Source of the DNA: Nitrospirota bacterium
Lineage (GTDB): Bacteria > Nitrospirota > CAKKRA01 > 9FT-COMBO-42-15
Reading direction: 5' to 3'
DNA: 7,854 nucleotides
NCBI GenBank assembly: GCA_016195585.1
Contig: JACPZJ010000241.1
Coordinates: 1 to 7,854, forward strand
The notes under the pieces were generated by a model, which did no database searches, was not told the DNA's origin, and was given only the letters and a program-made list of their open reading frames with translations. The position numbers were made by a program, and so were the translations under genes. Of this stretch, positions 5,333 to 7,854 are shown one piece after another (the stretch's first letter is position 1; each line of letters begins with the position of its first letter).

Positions 5333-5333
5333 G

Positions 5334-5354
5334 AAAAATTGCTTGGCAATTTTT
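5334..5354 (+). repeat. Post-tRNA hairpin 5 (9-bp stem, TTG triloop, T5), possible weak terminator
   Basis: AAAAATTGC (5334-5342) pairs with GCAATTTTT (5346-5354), 1 nt after the CCA and directly before ACTTATAAC. The stem equals hairpin 2, but the loop is TTG instead of GGA. Confidence 0.65.
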
Positions 5355-5356
5355 AC

Positions 5357-5436
5357 TTATAACTAATAACTTTTAACAAAAGTCGCTAAGGTTATGAGTT
5401 AATAGTTATAAGTTATCAGTGGTTGCAAAGCAACCC
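5357..5436 (+). repeat. 80-bp direct repeat, copy B (before the SRP RNA)
   Basis: Copy of 3684-3763 with 6 differences in 80 and no gaps. It fills the whole spacer between hairpin 5 and the SRP RNA and ends with GGTTGC (5421-5426), AAA, GCAACC (5430-5435), 5 nt before the SRP RNA helix. Confidence 0.85.
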
Positions 5437-5440
5437 TTTG

Positions 5441-5551
5441 ATACCGGAGATCGGGCCCTGCGCAACAGGAGGTTGCGAATCCCGTCAGGTCCGGAAGGAA
5501 GCAGCGGTAAGTAACACGAATGTGTGCCGCAGGAAACCTGATCTCCGATAT
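5441..5551 (+). ncRNA. ffs: Signal recognition particle RNA (4.5S type)
   Basis: The RNA scaffold of SRP, which binds Ffh and targets membrane proteins to FtsY and the translocon. The universally conserved apical domain is present: GTCAGGTCC (5484-5492), tetraloop GGAA (5493-5496), GGAAGCAGC (5497-5505), including the asymmetric-loop AGCAGC side. The closing helix pairs 5441-5455 with 5537-5551, with one C-A mismatch and one G-T wobble in 15 positions. At about 111 nt it is the short form like E. coli 4.5S (114 nt), lacking the Alu domain of long Firmicute SRP RNAs. Exact ends are inferred from the helix. It lies between tRNA-Ser(CGA) and dnaX, as the SRP RNA lies beside dnaX in Bacillus subtilis. 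Small ORFs through it are accidental. Confidence 0.96.
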
Positions 5552-5582
5552 GAAAGGATTGCGAAAAATGGATTTGGGCTTA

Positions 5583-5596
5583 AATCCTATAGGATT
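5583..5596. other. Perfect 14-bp palindrome between the SRP RNA and dnaX
   Basis: AATCCTATAGGATT equals its own reverse complement and ends 26 nt before the dnaX ATG. Its left half can also pair with GGATTT at 5570-5575 (6 bp, loop GGGCTT). It could be an operator or a leader hairpin; there is no T-run to make it a terminator. Confidence 0.35.
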
Positions 5597-5622
5597 ATTA
5601 ATTAAACACAAAAGAAGGTAAA

Positions 5623-7224
5623 ATGGAATATCAGGTATCAGCAAGGAGATGGAGGCCGCAGCGGTTTGAGGAGATAGTCGGTCAGGGGCATATCACAAAG
5701 ACGCTGCAGAATGCCATAAAGAATAACCGCATTGCCCATGCCTATCTCTTTTCAGGCTCAAGGGGTGTAGGAAAAACAACTGCTGCCCGCATATTTGCAA
5801 AGGCGCTGAACTGCATCAATGGCCCTGCGCCTGAGCCATGCAACAACTGCGATTCCTGCAAGGAGATTACTACAGGCGTCTCTACTGATGTCTTTGAGAT
5901 AGATGGCGCATCAAATACAGGCGTTGATGATGTAAGGGAGCTGAGGGAGAATATAAAGTATGCGCCGATGCGCGGCAAATACAGGGTTTATATAATAGAT
6001 GAGGTGCACATGCTCTCAGGCTCTGCCTTTAACGCCCTCCTAAAGACGCTTGAAGAGCCTCCTGCCCATGCCATATTTATATTTGCCACAACAGAGGTTT
6101 ATAAGATACCTGAAACAGTATTGTCCCGCTGCCAGCACTTTAATTTTAAAAGACTCACCCTGCTGGAGATTATTAATATGCTCCGCTCAGTCTGCGAAAA
6201 GGACGGCATTGATATTAATGAGAGTGGCCTTTCTGTTATTGCAAAGGCAGCAGATGGCAGTATGCGCGATTCACTCAGCATCCTTGATCAGGTGGTGTCC
6301 TTCTGCGGGAAGAAGGTGGATGAGAAGGAGGCGGCAGAGATACTTGGCATTATAAATAAGGGTATCATAGTATCCTTTATTAACGGCTTGAAGAATAAGG
6401 ATGCCTCTGCCCTCTTAAAAATAATACGGGAGCTTCAGGATTACGGCCATGATGTAAGGCAGTTCTGTAATAGTCTTATTGAGCAGATAAGGAATATGAT
6501 AGTTGCAAAGGTGGCGGCAATACCAGAAAATCTGATTGACCTTGCAAAGGATGATGTGGATGAGATAAAAAGGCTTGTGCAGGATTTTTCTCAGGAGGAG
6601 ATACAGCTTCTCTTTACCATATTCTTAAAGACACAGGAAGAAATCAGGTGGTCGCAATATCCATGGGTTTCTGTGGAGATGGCATCTGTAAGGGCTGTGC
6701 ATATCCCCTCTTTTAAGGATATTGATAAAGTTATACAATGGATTGGCAATAGCTCAAAGAATCTTTCAGATAATGAGGCTGAGACAGCATTACCCATAAT
6801 CCCCCTCAATAGCAAAAAAGAGAATCCTGCAGAATCAACAGAAGATCCGGCAGCTTATGCTAATCCGCCTGCAGTAAACTGGGAAGAGTTTGTAAACAGG
6901 GTAAAGGAAAAGAAACAGTATATAGGCACCTATCTTGAACATGGGAGGCTGGTGGACGCCAATTCAGGGGAGTTTATCATCGGCTTTAGCAGCAAGGATT
7001 CGGTCTTTATTGGGCTTATTGAAAAGGAAGAGAGCAAAAGGATATTAAAGGAGATCCTTAATGATATGTATCATAGGGATATACGGCTAAAATTTGTTAA
7101 GATTGCTGCTGAGAGTAATGGGAGTAATGAAGCATCGGAAAAAGAGGGGCCATCGCTGAATCCGCTGGTTCAGGACGCCCTGAATATTTTTGGCGGCAAG
7201 ATCGTGGATATGCGGAAAATATAA
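5623..7224 (+). CDS. dnaX: DNA polymerase III gamma/tau subunit
   Basis: AAA+ ATPase of the clamp loader, which opens the sliding clamp on DNA and couples polymerases at the fork. The protein has 533 aa. Visible: the YQVSARRWRPQRFEEIVGQ opening (3-21); Walker A GSRGVGKT (45-52); four zinc cysteines C64, C73, C76, C79; Walker B IIDEVH (124-129); SRC with the arginine finger (168-170); sensor 2 region GSMRDSLSILDQ (212-223); the domain III collar to about 365. A polar linker (about 376-416) is followed by a tau-like C-terminal domain beginning NWEEFVNRVKEK (419-430) and running to about 495. It is shorter than E. coli tau (643 aa). Start ATG 5623 has AAGAAGG at 5612-5618. First gene of the dnaX-ybaB-recR series. 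Confidence 0.96.
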   Translation: MEYQVSARRWRPQRFEEIVGQGHITKTLQNAIKNNRIAHAYLFSGSRGVGKTTAARIFAKALNCINGPAPEPCNNCDSCKEITTGVSTDVFEIDGASNTGVDDVRELRENIKYAPMRGKYRVYIIDEVHMLSGSAFNALLKTLEEPPAHAIFIFATTEVYKIPETVLSRCQHFNFKRLTLLEIINMLRSVCEKDGIDINESGLSVIAKAADGSMRDSLSILDQVVSFCGKKVDEKEAAEILGIINKGIIVSFINGLKNKDASALLKIIRELQDYGHDVRQFCNSLIEQIRNMIVAKVAAIPENLIDLAKDDVDEIKRLVQDFSQEEIQLLFTIFLKTQEEIRWSQYPWVSVEMASVRAVHIPSFKDIDKVIQWIGNSSKNLSDNEAETALPIIPLNSKKENPAESTEDPAAYANPPAVNWEEFVNRVKEKKQYIGTYLEHGRLVDANSGEFIIGFSSKDSVFIGLIEKEESKRILKEILNDMYHRDIRLKFVKIAAESNGSNEASEKEGPSLNPLVQDALNIFGGKIVDMRKI

Positions 7225-7272
7225 CCCCCTCCTAATATCCTCCCCCTTAGCAAGGGGGAGAGTGGTGGGGGT
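7224..7272. repeat. GC-rich nested palindrome between dnaX and ybaB
   Basis: CTCCCCCTT (7240-7248) pairs perfectly with AAGGGGGAG (7252-7260) around an AGC loop. ACCCCC (7224-7229) and GGGGGT (7267-7272) form an outer helix. It fills nearly the whole spacer and resembles dispersed C-run/G-run palindromes common in many bacterial genomes. There is no T-run, so it is not a standard terminator; it may modulate distal expression in the dnaX operon. Confidence 0.6.
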
Positions 7273-7288
7273 CGAATGTGAGGTGATT

Positions 7289-7615
7289 ATGTCAAAAAAA
7301 GTGTTTGGTGATATAATGAAGCAGGCCATGCAGATGCAGGAGCAGCTCAAGAAGATACAGGAGGAGGCAGGCCAGAAGACAGTAGAGGCCTCATCAGGAG
7401 GCGGGGTTGTAACTGTAGCTGCCAATGGCAGGCAGGAGATTATCTCCATCAGGATTGACCCCTCTGTGGTGAATGCAAATGATATTGATATGCTGCAGGA
7501 CCTGATTCTTGCAGCAGTCAATGAGGCCATGAGGAAGGCGAAGGAGATGATGGCAGAGGAGATGAAGGGGCTTACAATGGGCATGAATATCCCGGGGCTC
7601 CCGGGTCTCTTTTAG
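7289..7615 (+). CDS. ybaB: YbaB/EbfC family nucleoid-associated protein
   Basis: Small dimeric DNA-binding protein of the YbaB/EbfC family, found beside recR in most bacteria; proposed roles are nucleoid organisation and DNA-repair support. The 108-aa product has an N-terminal helix MKQAMQMQEQLKKIQEE (10-26), the central strands SSGGGVVTVAANGRQEIISI (35-54), RIDP (55-58), helix LQDLILAAVNEAMRKAKEMM (69-88) and the family ending IPGLPGLF. Start ATG 7289 has AGGTGA at 7281-7286 and begins MSKKVFGDIM; an upstream in-frame ATG at 7190 overlaps dnaX and would add residues encoded through the palindrome, so it is rejected. Its stop codon adjoins the recR ribosome-binding site, showing tight coupling. 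Confidence 0.95.
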   Translation: MSKKVFGDIMKQAMQMQEQLKKIQEEAGQKTVEASSGGGVVTVAANGRQEIISIRIDPSVVNANDIDMLQDLILAAVNEAMRKAKEMMAEEMKGLTMGMNIPGLPGLF

Positions 7616-7625
7616 AGGTATTAAG

Positions 7626-7854
7626 ATGGGGCAGGGAGGTTCATTTAACAGGTTGATAGAGGAGCTGATGAGGCTTCCCGGCATAGGCCCGAAGACAGCG
7701 CAGAGGCTCGCCTTCTTCATGTTAAAGATGGAGGCACAGGAGGCAAAGGGGATTGCGCAGGCTATCATTGATTTAAAGGATAAAACCCGTTTTTGCAGGA
7801 TATGCAATAATATTACTGAAGATGAGATATGCGGGATATGCTCTGATGCCGCAC
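7626..7854 (+). CDS. recR: Recombination mediator RecR, 5' part
   Basis: RecFOR-pathway protein that, with RecO, helps load RecA onto SSB-coated single-stranded DNA. The first 76 codons are present; the window ends inside the gene (full length is usually near 200 aa). Visible: SFNRLIEELMRLPGIGPKTA (6-25), which holds the helix-hairpin-helix LPGIGPKTAQRLAF (17-30), and the zinc-finger cysteines C57, C60, C69 and C72 in FCRIC and ICGIC. The Toprim domain lies beyond the edge. Start ATG 7626 has AGAGGT at 7614-7619 overlapping the ybaB stop, so translation is probably coupled. Confidence 0.95.
   Translation, partial: MGQGGSFNRLIEELMRLPGIGPKTAQRLAFFMLKMEAQEAKGIAQAIIDLKDKTRFCRICNNITEDEICGICSDAA

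Noticed and set aside
2977..5354. Calling all post-tRNA hairpins intrinsic terminators
   Set aside because: Stems hold only two or three G-C pairs (plus one closing G-C in two of them), and hairpins 1 and 4 have no T-run; they are listed as repeats with termination as one option.
2976..5436. The regularly spaced repeats as a CRISPR array
   Set aside because: Units are AT-rich, diverged and in alternating orientation, and the 'spacers' are tRNA, SRP RNA and protein genes of very different length; no cas gene is present.
5423..5605. Small ORF across the SRP RNA
   Set aside because: It follows the sequence of a clearly structured RNA, has no family-like protein features and spans a repeat hairpin.
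6811..6820. A6 run in dnaX as a programmed frameshift site giving a gamma form
   Set aside because: The frame is AGC AAA AAA GAG, so the heptamer would begin with C and re-pair poorly after a -1 shift, and no strong downstream hairpin is obvious. Six As are also short for transcriptional slippage. Protein data would be needed.
7190..7288. N-terminal extension of YbaB starting at 7190
   Set aside because: It overlaps the end of dnaX, reads through the palindromic spacer and lacks family similarity; ATG 7289 has a good ribosome-binding site.
7294..7300. A7 tract near the ybaB start as a phase-variation site
   Set aside because: Seven As encoding two lysines at the start of a housekeeping gene are ordinary; there is no sign of an alternative product.

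Overview
This window looks like a chromosomal housekeeping locus from a Gram-negative-type bacterium of moderate GC. Genes are richer in GC and spacers very rich in AT. It favours AGG arginine and ATA isoleucine codons, carries a lipobox protein with DUF2155-like features, and has a short 4.5S-type SRP RNA rather than the long Firmicute form. A member of Nitrospirota, Desulfobacterota or a neighbouring lineage fits, but that is a low-confidence guess. All genes read left to right.

Layout. 52-1464 is pgi (glucose-6-phosphate isomerase, TTG start). 1507-2793 is serS (seryl-tRNA synthetase). From 2794 to 5622 lies a mosaic of stable-RNA genes, AT-rich repeats and three short protein loci. The RNA genes are tRNA-Ser(UGA), tRNA-Ser(GCU), tRNA-Ser(GGA), tRNA-Arg(ACG), tRNA-Ser(CGA) and the SRP RNA. 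The protein loci are a broken four-helix-bundle gene (23S rRNA intervening-sequence-protein family), a DUF2155-like lipoprotein and tadA. From 5623 the classical dnaX - ybaB/ebfC - recR series follows, with recR cut by the right edge.

How it works together. The centre is a decoding module. SerRS sits next to four serine tRNAs that together can read all six serine codons. TadA sits 64 nt behind tRNA-Arg(ACG), the tRNA whose A34 it deaminates to inosine. The order serS - tRNA-Ser - tadA - SRP RNA - dnaX - ybaB - recR resembles that of Bacillus subtilis. Protein targeting (SRP RNA), replication (DnaX) and recombination (YbaB/RecR) follow.

Most unusual structure. Every tRNA is followed, exactly 1 nt after its encoded CCA, by a 9-10 bp hairpin with a triloop and then ACTTATAAC. 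Stem length and position are kept while stem and loop sequences vary. Three of the RNA genes (two tRNAs and the SRP RNA) are preceded by the mirror-image arrangement: an AT box, then a GGTTGC/GCAACC hairpin. tRNA-Ser(CGA) has a weaker version, and the other two tRNAs have a second leader family. Two apparent left-plus-right arm junctions contain no RNA gene. I see no defence system, CRISPR array, transposase or phage gene. The repeat-framed RNA genes are the best candidate for something undescribed.
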